From: Actinomycetota bacterium
GTDB lineage: Bacteria > Actinomycetota > Acidimicrobiia > Acidimicrobiales > Ilumatobacteraceae
Assembly: GCA_016870215.1 (NCBI GenBank)
Contig: VGCD01000004.1
Location: 33,504-97,503, forward strand
Reading direction: 5' to 3'
Length of the DNA: 64,000 nt
Part shown: in pieces, positions 45,868 through 55,344 of the stretch
How the letters are laid out: every line of letters starts with the position of its first letter
Position numbering within the stretch: position 1 is the first letter of the stretch
Program-made: the position numbers and the translations under genes
The notes under the pieces: model-generated
What the model was told of the DNA's origin: nothing
Seen by the model: only the letters and a program-made list of their open reading frames with translations
Database searches by the model: none

Positions 45868-48486
45868 ATGTCATCAGGCCAGTCACCGCGCTCCGCTGAC
45901 GACCTGAGGCGAGCGTTCTCCGGATTCTTCGAATCAAAGGGTCACACAAACGTTGCGTCAGCAAGTCTCATTCCTCATGATCCGACATTGCTGTTCACGG
46001 TCGCAGGCATGGTGCCTTTCAAGCCGTATTTCGTCGGTGATGAGGTCGCCCCGTACAGCAGGGCAGTCAGTGTGCAGAAATGCGCGCGCGCTGGCGGAAA
46101 GCACAATGACCTCGATGAGGTCGGCCGCACCACGCGCCACTTGGTGTTCTTTGAGATGCTCGGAAACTTCAGTTTCGGCGACTACTTCAAGAGTGACGCC
46201 ATTCCGTGGAGTTGGGAATTGGTCACGGAAGTGTTCGGATTGGATGGCGACAAGTTGTGGATCACCGTTCACGACAGTGACGATGAAGCTGAACAGATCT
46301 GGCATGACCAAGTCGGTGTACCGATGGAACGCATTCAACGACTTGGTGACAAGGACAACTTCTGGCAGATGGGCGAGACCGGCCCATGTGGTCCATGTTC
46401 AGAGATTCACATTGATCGTGGACCGAGTTACGGTCCAGAAGGCGGACCACTCAATGATCCGACCGGCGATCGGTTCCTTGAGTTCTGGAATCTGGTCTTC
46501 ATGCAGTACAACCAGTCGTCAGATGGGTCTCGTACTCCACTTCCGCGGCCGAGCATCGATACCGGTGCCGGCGTCGAGCGCATTCTCGCTCTCATGCAAA
46601 ACGTCGGATCAGTGTGGGAGACCGATGTTCTCTATCCGCTCATCGAATCTGCGCGCTCACTAACCGGGGCTGCATACAAAGTTGGTGATTACGGCGACCG
46701 CGACAGCTTCAGCCTCCGCGTGCTGGCCGAACACGCGCGTTCAGCCACCATGCTCGTCAATGACGGGGTGTTCCCATCAAATGAAAATCGTGGATATGTA
46801 CTACGACGCATCATTCGCCGTGCCGTGCGCCACGCCTTCTTGCTCGGCACCGAGAAGCTCGTGCTACCCGACATGGTTCGCACTGCAATCGGCATCATGG
46901 GTAACGCCTATCCAGACCTGCGCAAGAACGAAGACTTCATTGTCGGAGTCGTGGCCAATGAAGAAGACCGCTTTCGTCACACCTTGAAGACAGGTCTCGG
47001 AATCCTTGAAGGTGACATCTCTGGTGGAGGCAAGTTGTCGGGCACATCGGCGTTTCTCTTGCATGACACATACGGCTTCCCGCTCGAGCTGACTCAGGAG
47101 ATTGCCGGCGAGCGAGGAGTTGAAGTTGACGTTGTTGGCTTCGAGGCAGAGATGGCGGTGCAACGTCAACGGGCACGCGACGCCAGAAAGACGGCGACGA
47201 CAGACGAAGAAAAAGTGTCGCATTACCGCTCGATCGCGGAGCATCATGGCCCCACTGATTTTGTTGGCTACCAGTTGAACTCGTGTGAGGCGACGATTAT
47301 CGCAGTGTTGCCCGGAGATGAACACGGCACTGTCGAAGTGTTTCTGGACCGCTCTCCTTTTTATGCAGAGAGCGGTGGACAGGTGGGCGACACGGGTTCG
47401 GTGAGTTCAGCGCAATTCTCTGGCCAGGTGATCGACACCACGTTTGCGGTTCCCGGAGTGCGACGCCATGTCGTTCGTGTGCAGTCAGGTGAGGTGGTCG
47501 AAGGCCAGGCGGTGCAGGCGTCTATCGACGTCGACTCTCGAGCAGCGACACGGCGAAACCACACAGGCACCCATATCTTGCACTGGGCGCTTCGCACGGT
47601 GTTGGGAGAACATGTGAAGCAAGCCGGTTCATTGGTCTCGCCCGACAGACTTCGTTTCGACTTCAGTCATTACGCAGCGGTGTCTGATGCTGAACTACGC
47701 CAGATTGAGCGTCTTGCGAACGAACAAATACTTCTCAACGACGATGTCACGGCGTGGGAGACCAGCAAAGAGGAGGCTCTTGCAGCGGGTGCCATAGCCT
47801 TCTTTGGAGACAAATACGGAGATGTCGTACGGGTTCTCAGGGCGGGCAGTTCTGTCGAGCTGTGCGGTGGCACTCATGTCAGCGCCACCGGCGACATAGG
47901 CACAATCAAAATCATCGGTGAGAGCTCGATTGGTTCCAATCTGAGGCGTATCGAAGCCACGACCGGAATGAACACCGTCGATGCAATGCAACGCCATGAT
48001 GCACTGTTGTCGGACATTGCCGAATTGGTTGGTGGCACAGCCGAGGTCGCAGTCGAAACGGTCGGACGCAAACTTGATGAACTAAAGGCTGCGCAAGACG
48101 AAATCAAACAGTTGCGTTCGAAATTGGCACAAGGACGTGCTGTTGACATCGCACAGAATGCTGTCGATGGTGTCGTCGTTGAACGAGTCGACGGAATGGC
48201 ACCGAATGACTTGCGTGATCTGTGTGTGGCGGTTCGGCAATCTGGCGCCCGAGTCGCAGTGCTCGGGGGAGTGAGCCCGAGTGGCGGAGTCAGTCTCGTC
48301 TGCGCGATCACGAAGGATGTCGATTGTCAGGCTTCTGACGTGTTGCGCGATGCCGCAAAGTCAGTGGGTGGCGGTGGTGGTGGCAAAGGCGACGTTGCCA
48401 CTGCCGGTGGCAAAAATGCGGAAGGCCTCGATGCAGCATTGGTCATTGCCAAAGACAAGGCACGCGCTGCGCTCGGACTGGCATGA
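45868..48486 (+). CDS. alaS: Alanyl-tRNA synthetase
   Basis: The 872-residue class II enzyme has the aminoacylation core with FFESKGHTNVASASLIPHDPTLLFT in adjoining parts, CARAGGKHNDLDEVGRT, and TGPCGPCSEIH. The editing domain has zinc ligands in HTGTHILHWALR and the later ELCGGTHVSATGDIG. The C-terminal C-Ala domain includes a glycine-rich VGGGGGGKGDVATAGGK. ruvX and mltG follow in tight overlap, as in many actinobacteria. Confidence 0.97.
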   Translation: MSSGQSPRSADDLRRAFSGFFESKGHTNVASASLIPHDPTLLFTVAGMVPFKPYFVGDEVAPYSRAVSVQKCARAGGKHNDLDEVGRTTRHLVFFEMLGNFSFGDYFKSDAIPWSWELVTEVFGLDGDKLWITVHDSDDEAEQIWHDQVGVPMERIQRLGDKDNFWQMGETGPCGPCSEIHIDRGPSYGPEGGPLNDPTGDRFLEFWNLVFMQYNQSSDGSRTPLPRPSIDTGAGVERILALMQNVGSVWETDVLYPLIESARSLTGAAYKVGDYGDRDSFSLRVLAEHARSATMLVNDGVFPSNENRGYVLRRIIRRAVRHAFLLGTEKLVLPDMVRTAIGIMGNAYPDLRKNEDFIVGVVANEEDRFRHTLKTGLGILEGDISGGGKLSGTSAFLLHDTYGFPLELTQEIAGERGVEVDVVGFEAEMAVQRQRARDARKTATTDEEKVSHYRSIAEHHGPTDFVGYQLNSCEATIIAVLPGDEHGTVEVFLDRSPFYAESGGQVGDTGSVSSAQFSGQVIDTTFAVPGVRRHVVRVQSGEVVEGQAVQASIDVDSRAATRRNHTGTHILHWALRTVLGEHVKQAGSLVSPDRLRFDFSHYAAVSDAELRQIERLANEQILLNDDVTAWETSKEEALAAGAIAFFGDKYGDVVRVLRAGSSVELCGGTHVSATGDIGTIKIIGESSIGSNLRRIEATTGMNTVDAMQRHDALLSDIAELVGGTAEVAVETVGRKLDELKAAQDEIKQLRSKLAQGRAVDIAQNAVDGVVVERVDGMAPNDLRDLCVAVRQSGARVAVLGGVSPSGGVSLVCAITKDVDCQASDVLRDAAKSVGGGGGGKGDVATAGGKNAEGLDAALVIAKDKARAALGLA

Positions 48487-48932
48487 GGGTCATCGGGCTA
48501 GACCTCGGCTCAAAACGAATCGGAGTTGCAATTAGTGACTCGAGTGCGACTATCGCAACACCGTTCACGGTCATCAACCGCAGTAAGAAGCAATCAGAAG
48601 ATCATCGTGTGATTGCTGCTCTCGTTCGTGAGGAGGAGGCAGAAGCCATAGTCGTCGGACTCCCGCTTTCTATGTCTGGAGACAAGGGTCCTGCTGCTCG
48701 GGCTGCCGTCGCCGAGAGTGAAGCGTTGGCTACCGTTGTTGATGTGCCGGTGCACCTTCACGATGAGCGTCTGACCACCGTGGCTGCAGACGCCCTGCTG
48801 ATGGAAGCGAAGATGAAGGCTCAGGCTCGACGTCGCGTCGTCGACAAGGTCGCGGCTGCGGTCATGTTGCAGTCGTGGCTCGACACACGAAAGCATGTTC
48901 TCGATGACGATGATTCGTCGGAGCCGCAGTAG
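48483..48932 (+). CDS. ruvX: RuvX/YqgF family Holliday junction resolvase-like protein
   Basis: The 149-residue RNase H-fold protein has the N-terminal acidic strand IGLDLGSKRIGVAISD, VVGLPLSMSGDKGPAA, and a late DERLTTVAAD acidic position. Homologues take part in processing of pre-16S rRNA and may resolve DNA junctions. It overlaps alaS as ATGA and mltG by one base. Confidence 0.92.
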   Translation: MRVIGLDLGSKRIGVAISDSSATIATPFTVINRSKKQSEDHRVIAALVREEEAEAIVVGLPLSMSGDKGPAARAAVAESEALATVVDVPVHLHDERLTTVAADALLMEAKMKAQARRRVVDKVAAAVMLQSWLDTRKHVLDDDDSSEPQ

Positions 48933-50125
48933 TGGGGGGCGTCTCGGGCGATCCGTTGATGCCGTCGAACGATCCTGATTGGGTGCCCGACCCCTGGGAC
49001 AATCCACAACGGGTGAGCGACGACGACCTCGTAGAGCTCGCACCGGTTGGCAACAGGTGGCATGGCGTCATCAAGGTGATTGCCGCCGCCATGGTGTCAT
49101 TCGCTGTTCTCGCTGGTGTGGCTGGCTTCTGGTTGCTCCGGCAACTCAATCCCGGAAGTATCGCCGAAGTACCTGTGAACTTCACAGTAAATGAAGGGGA
49201 GACCGTCGCCAGCATCGCTGCACGTCTTGAACAAGAGGGAATCATCGTGAACGACAGAGTGTTCCGGTGGTATGTGAGTCGCAACGGGGGTCTTGAGGTG
49301 TTGCCGGGCTACTACGCATTAAAGCCCCGCGACAATGCCGGAAACGTGATGAAGGTGCTCGGAACTCCTCCGGCGCAGACCTTTATCAAAGTGACGTTTC
49401 CCGAGGGTTACACGGTCGATCAGGTGGCAGGCCGCTTGGCTGAAGAGGCTCCGTATATCTCTCGAGAGTCAGTCATCGAAGCTTCCCGTGGAGGAGCTGT
49501 TGCTTCAACATTTGCGCCCGTCGGGACAACTTCGCTCGAAGGGTTGCTGTTCCCAGACACGTATCAAGTTGCTGGTGATGACAACGCCTCATCTGTCTTG
49601 TCTCGAATGGTTGCATTGATGGAGCGTGTTGGTCGCCAAGAGGGACTCGATGTCGCGAAAGAAAAGGTCGGACGGAATCCCTACGACGTGTTGATTATCG
49701 CGTCGATGATCGAACGTGAGGCAAAGGTTGAAAAAGATCGCGCTCTGATTTCAAGAGTCATCTACAACCGACTTGCGGCGAAGATGAAACTGGAAATTGA
49801 CGCCACGTTGTATTACGGCGCTGATCCGGCCGCAGCATTCAGCGACCTCAAGCGTGCGGACACCGAATACAACACCTACAAGCGTGCCGGTCTGCCACCA
49901 ACGCCCATTGCAAATCCTGGGCGTGCCTCCATTCAGGCCGCCCTCTCGCCGGCACCGAATCCGCTTCCGTCAGACCCCATATGTCGCGATTTGCCGCGCA
50001 ACACACCCTGCGAATATCGCTATTACGTACTTGCCGATGATGACGGCTCTCACGTTTTCGCGGCGACCTACGAGCAACACCTTAAGAATGTGGAAAAGGC
50101 GAGGGCTGCAGGTCTCCTCGGCTGA
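48932..50125 (+). CDS. mltG: Endolytic murein transglycosylase MltG
   Basis: MltG cuts newly made glycan strands in the periplasmic space and sets their length. The 397-residue protein has a cytoplasmic N-terminus with PSNDPDWVPDPWDNPQ and one membrane helix (about residues 48-70). A LysM-like region follows (VNEGETVASIAARLEQEGII), then the catalytic domain with EGLLFPDTYQV and the active-site Glu in ASMIEREAK. RADTEYNTYKRAGLPPTPI and YYVLADDDGSHVF close the domain. It lies between ruvX and aroE, as in Mycobacterium. Confidence 0.94.
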   Translation: MGGVSGDPLMPSNDPDWVPDPWDNPQRVSDDDLVELAPVGNRWHGVIKVIAAAMVSFAVLAGVAGFWLLRQLNPGSIAEVPVNFTVNEGETVASIAARLEQEGIIVNDRVFRWYVSRNGGLEVLPGYYALKPRDNAGNVMKVLGTPPAQTFIKVTFPEGYTVDQVAGRLAEEAPYISRESVIEASRGGAVASTFAPVGTTSLEGLLFPDTYQVAGDDNASSVLSRMVALMERVGRQEGLDVAKEKVGRNPYDVLIIASMIEREAKVEKDRALISRVIYNRLAAKMKLEIDATLYYGADPAAAFSDLKRADTEYNTYKRAGLPPTPIANPGRASIQAALSPAPNPLPSDPICRDLPRNTPCEYRYYVLADDDGSHVFAATYEQHLKNVEKARAAGLLG

Positions 50126-50140
50126 GAAGATGTCTTCGTG

Positions 50141-51010
50141 ATGAAAGAGCAGATCATTCGCGCCGCCGTCATCGGTAGCCCCGTGGCTCACAGTTTGTCT
50201 CCAGCGATTCACAATGCAGTGTTCGCTGATACCGGCCGAAAGTGGACATATGAAGCGGTGGAGGTCCAGAAGGATTCACTTCCCAGTGTGTTGCAGCGAC
50301 TTGCTAATGAGAACTTCCGTGCGCTCAGCGTGACGATGCCGTTGAAGGAAGTCATTGGCGCGCAGTTGGCAAGGACCGACGATGTTGCCACCACACTGGC
50401 TGCCGTCAACTGCGTGACGCATCGTGACGGCGGATGGCACGGCACGAATACTGACGGCGATGGATGTATCAATGCTCTGACATTCCACGGAAACCTGTCG
50501 TGTGAGGGATCACGAATGTTGTTGACAGGGGCAGGGGGCACGGCGCGAGCGATTGCACTGGCGGCAGCGCGTCATGGCATGACGGTTCGTGTCCTCAATC
50601 GCACGTTGAAACGTGCGGAGAACCTGGTGGACATGGTTCGTGCACGCGTTCGAGATGCAGACATCGCCAAGTTGGATCCTCGGGAGAAGGGGTCATTCGA
50701 TGTGTTGGTCAATGCAACCTCTGTTGGCATGGGATCAGCGGTGAACGGAGACGACGCATTGCCGGTGTCTCGTGACGTCATTGGTCGCTGCAAGGTGGTA
50801 CTCGATGCCGTGTATCAGCCCCTTGAAACTCAACTTCTGAGGTGCGCAGCAGACAATGGCGCAGTGGTGGTGGATGGTCTATGGATGCTCGTTCATCAGG
50901 CGGTACTACAACATCACTGGTGGTTCGGACACGAAACCAGTTTTCGGGTGCCCGATCATGTCGTCATGCGTTCGGCCGCAGAACGCGAACTAGAACGAAG
51001 GCGCCAGTAG
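50141..51010 (+). CDS. aroE: Shikimate dehydrogenase
   Basis: AroE reduces 3-dehydroshikimate to shikimate with NADPH. The 289-residue protein has the shikimate-binding SPVAHSLSPAIHNAVF, the catalytic Lys in SVTMPLKE, the catalytic Asp in TNTDGDGC, and the NADP glycine loop TGAGGTARAIALAAA followed by LNRTLKRA. The ATG at 50141 is preferred over the GTG directly before it at 50138. Its TAG stop forms the aroC -10 candidate. It opens a five-gene shikimate cluster. Confidence 0.94.
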   Translation: MKEQIIRAAVIGSPVAHSLSPAIHNAVFADTGRKWTYEAVEVQKDSLPSVLQRLANENFRALSVTMPLKEVIGAQLARTDDVATTLAAVNCVTHRDGGWHGTNTDGDGCINALTFHGNLSCEGSRMLLTGAGGTARAIALAAARHGMTVRVLNRTLKRAENLVDMVRARVRDADIAKLDPREKGSFDVLVNATSVGMGSAVNGDDALPVSRDVIGRCKVVLDAVYQPLETQLLRCAADNGAVVVDGLWMLVHQAVLQHHWWFGHETSFRVPDHVVMRSAAERELERRRQ

Positions 51011-51013
51011 CCT
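51008..51013 (+). promoter_or_regulatory. Leaderless -10 for aroC formed by the aroE stop
   Basis: TAGCCT begins with the aroE stop codon. The first start codon, ATG at 51017, is only three bases away, while the GTG at 51020 is six bases away, the spacing seen at queA, rel and hisS. Confidence 0.45.
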
Positions 51014-51019
51014 GACATG

Positions 51020-52186
51020 GTGCTGAGATATCTGACAGCTGGTGAATCTCACGGTAAAGCGCTCACGGTCATCGTCGAGGGACTCCCTGCAGGTCTGCCC
51101 GTGCTCGCCAGCGATATCGAAGGTGAGCTTGCACGCCGTCGACTCGGGTACGGACGTGGCCCCAGACAGAAGTTCGAACAGGACGAGATCACTCTCGTGG
51201 GCGGAATACGACATGGTCGAACGCTTGGTTCGCCTGTTGCCATCGAGATTCAAAATTCTGAATGGTTCCGCAGCGACAAGTGGCACGACGAGATGTCGCC
51301 AGCGCCTGGAAAAACCGCCCAACTTCTCACCCAGCCGCGACCTGGGCATGCCGATCTCGTCGGTATGCAGAAGTACGGGTTTGACGATGCACGTGACGTG
51401 CTTGAGCGAGCGAGCGCGCGTGAAACCGCTGCTCGTGTCGCTGCTGGCGCTCTTGCCAAGTTGTTGTTGTCGCATGTCGGGGCATCGATCGTCAGTCATG
51501 TCATTCAAATTGGTGATGTCCGTTCGTCGTCTCCTGCGTTGCCATCCCTGGCCGATCTGGAACGTATCGATTCTTCAGAGGTGCGTTGCTTCGATGATGC
51601 CGCTGAGACCGCAATGATCGACACCATCAAGGCTGCGGCCAAAGATGGTGACAGTCTTGGCGGAGTGGTGGAAGTTGTCGCCCACGGCGTGCCACTTGGT
51701 CTTGGTAGTCATGTGCATTGGGACCGCAAAATCGACGGACTGCTTGCGCAGGCAATCATGAGCATTCAAGCGGTGAAGGCCGTCGAGATCGGCGACGGTA
51801 TGGCAGTGGCGGGAATGCGCGGAAGTGAAGCACACGACGCGATTCATTGGGATGAAGCGTCGCGCTCATACCGACGTGAGACACATCGTTCCGGCGGGAC
51901 CGAAGGTGGCATCACCACCGGAGAACCACTCATTGTCCGCGCAGCGATGAAGCCACTCGCGACGCTCAATCGACCCACGATGAAGACAGTCGACATGGTC
52001 ACCAAAGAAGAGACGGTTAGTTTCAAAGAACGCACCGACGTGACCGCTGTTCCAGCCCTCGGAGTCGTGGCTGAAACGATGGTTGCGTTGGTGCTCGCCG
52101 GAGAGGCGCAGCGGAAGTTTGGCGGGGACTCACTCCGTGAATTCATCCACAACGCTTCGTCATTCGCTTCAACGCTCACGGATTGA
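51020..52186 (+). CDS. aroC: Chorismate synthase
   Basis: AroC forms chorismate from EPSP and needs reduced flavin. The 388-residue protein starts LRYLTAGESHGKALT and has RRRLGYGRGPRQKFEQDE, RPGHADLVGMQKYG and RASARETAARVAAGALAK. Later landmarks are GTEGGITTGEPLIVRAAMKP and RTDVTAVPALGVV. The start could be the ATG at 51017, giving one extra Val. The GTG at 51020 gives the family-typical MLRYLTAGESHG start and fits the leaderless promoter rule seen elsewhere in this window. Confidence 0.95.
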   Translation: MLRYLTAGESHGKALTVIVEGLPAGLPVLASDIEGELARRRLGYGRGPRQKFEQDEITLVGGIRHGRTLGSPVAIEIQNSEWFRSDKWHDEMSPAPGKTAQLLTQPRPGHADLVGMQKYGFDDARDVLERASARETAARVAAGALAKLLLSHVGASIVSHVIQIGDVRSSSPALPSLADLERIDSSEVRCFDDAAETAMIDTIKAAAKDGDSLGGVVEVVAHGVPLGLGSHVHWDRKIDGLLAQAIMSIQAVKAVEIGDGMAVAGMRGSEAHDAIHWDEASRSYRRETHRSGGTEGGITTGEPLIVRAAMKPLATLNRPTMKTVDMVTKEETVSFKERTDVTAVPALGVVAETMVALVLAGEAQRKFGGDSLREFIHNASSFASTLTD

Positions 52187-52190
52187 CCGC

Positions 52191-52739
52191 ATGGTGCAGG
52201 TGCTCAACCGGCACGTCGTGTTGGTCGGTATGACGGCCTCGGGAAAGACGAGCGTGGCCAACGAGATTGCACGACGTCTTGACATTGTGAGTCTTGACAC
52301 CGATGACATGGTGCAAAAACTCGACGGTCGAAGTGTGCGAGAGATCTTCGCACAGGATGGTGAAGTTGTGTTTCGTCAACGCGAATCGCAGGTGCTCAAC
52401 AATGCGTTGTCTGAGGAAAAACCAACGGTCATAGCAGTCGCCGCTGGCGCGGTCACGGTGGAGGAGAATCGCGCTCGTCTAGCGGAGGCTGCGCAGTGTG
52501 GTCGCGCCGACATAGTTTGGCTGCGCTGCGATGTCTCGGCTCTCGTGCCGCGAGTCCAAGCTGAAGGACATCGTCCGCTGCTCGACAACGATGCTGCTGG
52601 TACGTTGCAACACATGGCAAGCACGCGAACGCCGCTCTACGAAGCCGTCGCAACACGTTCAATCGATACTGATGGTCATGATGTTTCCAAGGTCGCGGAG
52701 CTGATCATCGATCTCGTCTCAACGGAGTCTGAGACATGA
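52191..52739 (+). CDS. aroK: Shikimate kinase
   Basis: AroK phosphorylates shikimate at O3. The 182-residue P-loop kinase has Walker A in GMTASGKTSVANEIA, the DTDDMVQKLDGRSVREIF shikimate-binding segment, FRQRESQVL, and the GAVTVEEN loop, where many family members have a GGG run. The lid is in HRPLLD. The ATG at 52191 is four bases after aroC. The stop overlaps aroB as ATGA. Confidence 0.9.
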   Translation: MVQVLNRHVVLVGMTASGKTSVANEIARRLDIVSLDTDDMVQKLDGRSVREIFAQDGEVVFRQRESQVLNNALSEEKPTVIAVAAGAVTVEENRARLAEAAQCGRADIVWLRCDVSALVPRVQAEGHRPLLDNDAAGTLQHMASTRTPLYEAVATRSIDTDGHDVSKVAELIIDLVSTESET

Positions 52740-53776
52740 GCGATGTGCGCACTGTGAGAGTGGAGTTGGGCGACCGCTCGTATCCAGTCGTCGTCGGGCG
52801 GGGCGCAAGGCACGAACTTCCCTCGCTCATTCCGAACGGCTCGCGCCGCGTTGCCATCGTGACCCAAGAGTCAATTCCGGCCGTACTTATTCCCGCATTC
52901 GCGGGTCGCGACGTGCACCGCTTCGTCATCGGTGACGGCGAAGATCATAAATCCTTGTCGACCATCGAGGAGTTGATGCGAGGTTTTTCCCGTGCAGGTC
53001 TCACTCGCACGGATTGTGTCGTAGGTGTCGGAGGTGGTCTCGTCACCGATGTGGCCGGTTTTGCTGCAGCGTCCTACCACCGAGGTATTCCCGTGGCGCA
53101 CGTGGCGACCACGTTGCTCGCAATGGTTGATGCAGCCATCGGCGGTAAGACCGGTGTCAATATTCCAGAGGGAAAGAACTTGGTCGGTGCGTTCTGGCAA
53201 CCGTGCGCCGTCGCATGCGACACAGATGCACTCGACACATTGCCAGAGTCAGAGAGTCGTTGTGGGCGTGGAGAGATGGCTAAGTACCACTTCATCGTTC
53301 GTGAGGATCTCAGCACGCAGTCTCTGGAGGAGCGCATTGCTGCTTGTGTTCGCATCAAGGCTGAAGTTGTCGCCGGCGACGAGCGCGAGTCTGGGCGACG
53401 TGCACTGCTCAACTACGGACATACCCTTGCGCACGCAATTGAGGTCAACTCCGGATGGACGATTGCGCACGGAGAGGCGGTCGCAATCGGACTTGTGTTC
53501 GCGGCCCATTTGGCGCACGTCCTCGGTCGCATTGATGATCGCCGGGTCGCTGACCACTACGCAGTGGTGAAGGACACCTATGGGTTATCGACAGCGCTGC
53601 CGAAAGACCTCGATGACGATGCCCTTATTGAGTCGATGAAGCGTGACAAGAAGGCGCTTTCTTCACTCACCTTCGTGCTCGACTCTCGTGACGGCCTCGA
53701 AGTCATCGAGGGCATCGATGAAGCAAAAATCCGCGACGCGCTGAAGGCGCATCGAGGCTACGGTGTGTCTTCATGA
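52736..53776 (+). CDS. aroB: 3-dehydroquinate synthase
   Basis: AroB cyclises DAHP to 3-dehydroquinate using NAD and zinc. The 346-residue protein has VELGDRSYPVVVGRGA at the start, GDGEDHKSLSTIEEL, VGVGGGLVTDVAGFAAASYHRG, and TTLLAMVDAAIGGKTGVN. The metal-binding residues lie in LNYGHTLAHAIE and AHGEAVAIGLVFAA. It overlaps both neighbours by 4 bp. Confidence 0.97.
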   Translation: MSDVRTVRVELGDRSYPVVVGRGARHELPSLIPNGSRRVAIVTQESIPAVLIPAFAGRDVHRFVIGDGEDHKSLSTIEELMRGFSRAGLTRTDCVVGVGGGLVTDVAGFAAASYHRGIPVAHVATTLLAMVDAAIGGKTGVNIPEGKNLVGAFWQPCAVACDTDALDTLPESESRCGRGEMAKYHFIVREDLSTQSLEERIAACVRIKAEVVAGDERESGRRALLNYGHTLAHAIEVNSGWTIAHGEAVAIGLVFAAHLAHVLGRIDDRRVADHYAVVKDTYGLSTALPKDLDDDALIESMKRDKKALSSLTFVLDSRDGLEVIEGIDEAKIRDALKAHRGYGVSS

Positions 53777-54234
53777 GCGCCGGATTGGTCTTGTTGTTGC
53801 ATGGTCCCAACCTGAATCTTCTTGGTCAGCGAGAACCACAGGTGTACGGCTATGAGACCTTGGAAGATCACGAAGCACGAGTTGTTACTCAGTTGAAGAC
53901 TGCTGGGTTCGATTGCCAGACGCATCAGAGCAATAGCGAAGGTGACATCATCGACAAAGTCCACTCTGCACGAGGAACCACAGTCGGAATGATCATCAAC
54001 TCTGGCGCGTTCACCCATTATTCGTGGGCTTTGCATGATGCTCTCCGGTCATATTCGGCCCCAATTGTCGAAGTGCATTTGTCGAACCCGAGTGCTCGCG
54101 AAGATTTTCGGCACACGAGTGTCGTTGCGCCCCTGGCTGCTGGCACCATCTCCGGTTTCGGACCACTCAGCTACGACATCGCAGTTCAGGCGCTCGTTTC
54201 GCTGCTCTCTTCGAACCGCAACTCGAATTCGTAG
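53773..54234 (+). CDS. aroQ: 3-dehydroquinate dehydratase, type II
   Basis: AroQ converts 3-dehydroquinate to 3-dehydroshikimate in the type II mechanism. The 153-residue protein begins LLLHGPNLNLLGQREPQVYG, which includes the catalytic Tyr, then QSNSEGDIIDKVH, INSGAFTHYSWALHDAL, and VHLSNPSAREDFRHTSV. It completes the aroE-C-K-B-Q run, so the pathway from DAHP to shikimate 3-phosphate plus chorismate synthase is here, while EPSP synthase is not. Confidence 0.96.
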   Translation: MSAGLVLLLHGPNLNLLGQREPQVYGYETLEDHEARVVTQLKTAGFDCQTHQSNSEGDIIDKVHSARGTTVGMIINSGAFTHYSWALHDALRSYSAPIVEVHLSNPSAREDFRHTSVVAPLAAGTISGFGPLSYDIAVQALVSLLSSNRNSNS

Positions 54235-54240
54235 GAAGAC

Positions 54241-55344
54241 GTGAACCTTCCGGCACTTCGAGTCACGGATCGACTCGAACGGTTGTGGAAATGGTGTGAT
54301 GCGAATGATGTCGCCTGTCTCTATGTTCAGTCGTTGTCCAACATTCGATGGATGACGACATTCAGTGGTTCGACCGCCACGGCCGTTGTTGACGCGTGTA
54401 GGCGACAGATTCATCTGTTGGTTGATGGTCGATACGTCACTCAAGCTAAAGAACAATGTGCTGCAGCAGGCGCACCTGTGAATGTCTGTGTGCTTCAGCA
54501 GCCGAGCGACAAGCCGGACGCCATTCGCAAGATCGTCGGAGCGGGCGACATCGTGTTGGATCCCCGTGACATCACAGTCGCTGAACATCAGCAATTGAAC
54601 GATACGGTCACCACTCGGCTCCGCCCGCTGAATCATCCGTTCGGCACGCTTCGCCGCAAGAAGGATGAGGCTGAGATAGCGCGCATTGCTCGTAGTGCCC
54701 TCATTGCAGACGCGGCCTTGCGTGAGGTGTGTGCTGACGGCTTGGCGGGCAAGTCCGAACGTGAGGTTCGGAATCGTCTCGATGCACACATGCTGAGCAG
54801 TGGGGCAGACCGCACATCGTTCGACACCATCGTTGCTGGTGGGCCCAACAGTGCGATGCCTCATCATCGACCCGCTGACCGTGTGATCGAGGCATCTGAT
54901 GTCGTCATCATCGACATGGGTGCAGAGGTCGACGGTTATCGATCGGACATGACACGCACGTATGTCCCCGCGACTGCATCGAGTGAGATTCGTCTGTTTG
55001 CAGATGTTGTTCGTGAGGCACAGGCACTTGGTGTTGCGTCCATGGGGCCCAGCGTCGATACGTACGAGGTGGACGCAAAAGTGCGGGCCGTTTTTCGGGC
55101 TCACGGTGTGGAGGAACACTTCTTGCACGGATCGGGCCACGGAGTTGGTCTCGTCATTCATGAAGAACCGCTCATCAACAGGCGACAGCACGCGATCTTG
55201 GAGAGCGGTGAGGTGGTGACGATGGAGCCAGGGCTCTATCGTGTGGGCGTCGGTGGAGTCCGAATCGAGGATTTGGTGCTCATTACGGCCGACGGACGAG
55301 AAGTCCTCACCCACAGCCCCAAGGAATTGTCATGCCCGCAATAA
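54241..55344 (+). CDS. pepQ: M24 family metallopeptidase (Xaa-Pro aminopeptidase/PepQ type)
   Basis: The 367-residue pita-bread-fold peptidase cleaves X-Pro bonds in the cytoplasm. It has an N-terminal creatinase-like domain ([17 protein letters not shown]) and the metal site formed by [53 protein letters not shown]. It starts with GTG after an AGGAAG site and overlaps efp by 13 bp. The pepQ-efp-nusB order is common in Gram-positive bacteria. Confidence 0.9.
   Translation: MNLPALRVTDRLERLWKWCDANDVACLYVQSLSNIRWMTTFSGSTATAVVDACRRQIHLLVDGRYVTQAKEQCAAAGAPVNVCVLQQPSDKPDAIRKIVGAGDIVLDPRDITVAEHQQLNDTVTTRLRPLNHPFGTLRRKKDEAEIARIARSALIADAALREVCADGLAGKSEREVRNRLDAHMLSSGADRTSFDTIVAGGPNSAMPHHRPADRVIEASDVVIIDMGAEVDGYRSDMTRTYVPATASSEIRLFADVVREAQALGVASMGPSVDTYEVDAKVRAVFRAHGVEEHFLHGSGHGVGLVIHEEPLINRRQHAILESGEVVTMEPGLYRVGVGGVRIEDLVLITADGREVLTHSPKELSCPQ

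Noticed and set aside
54049..55314. 421-residue minus-strand ORF
   Set aside because: It lies antisense to aroQ and pepQ, both with complete active sites, and its translation has no recognisable motif.
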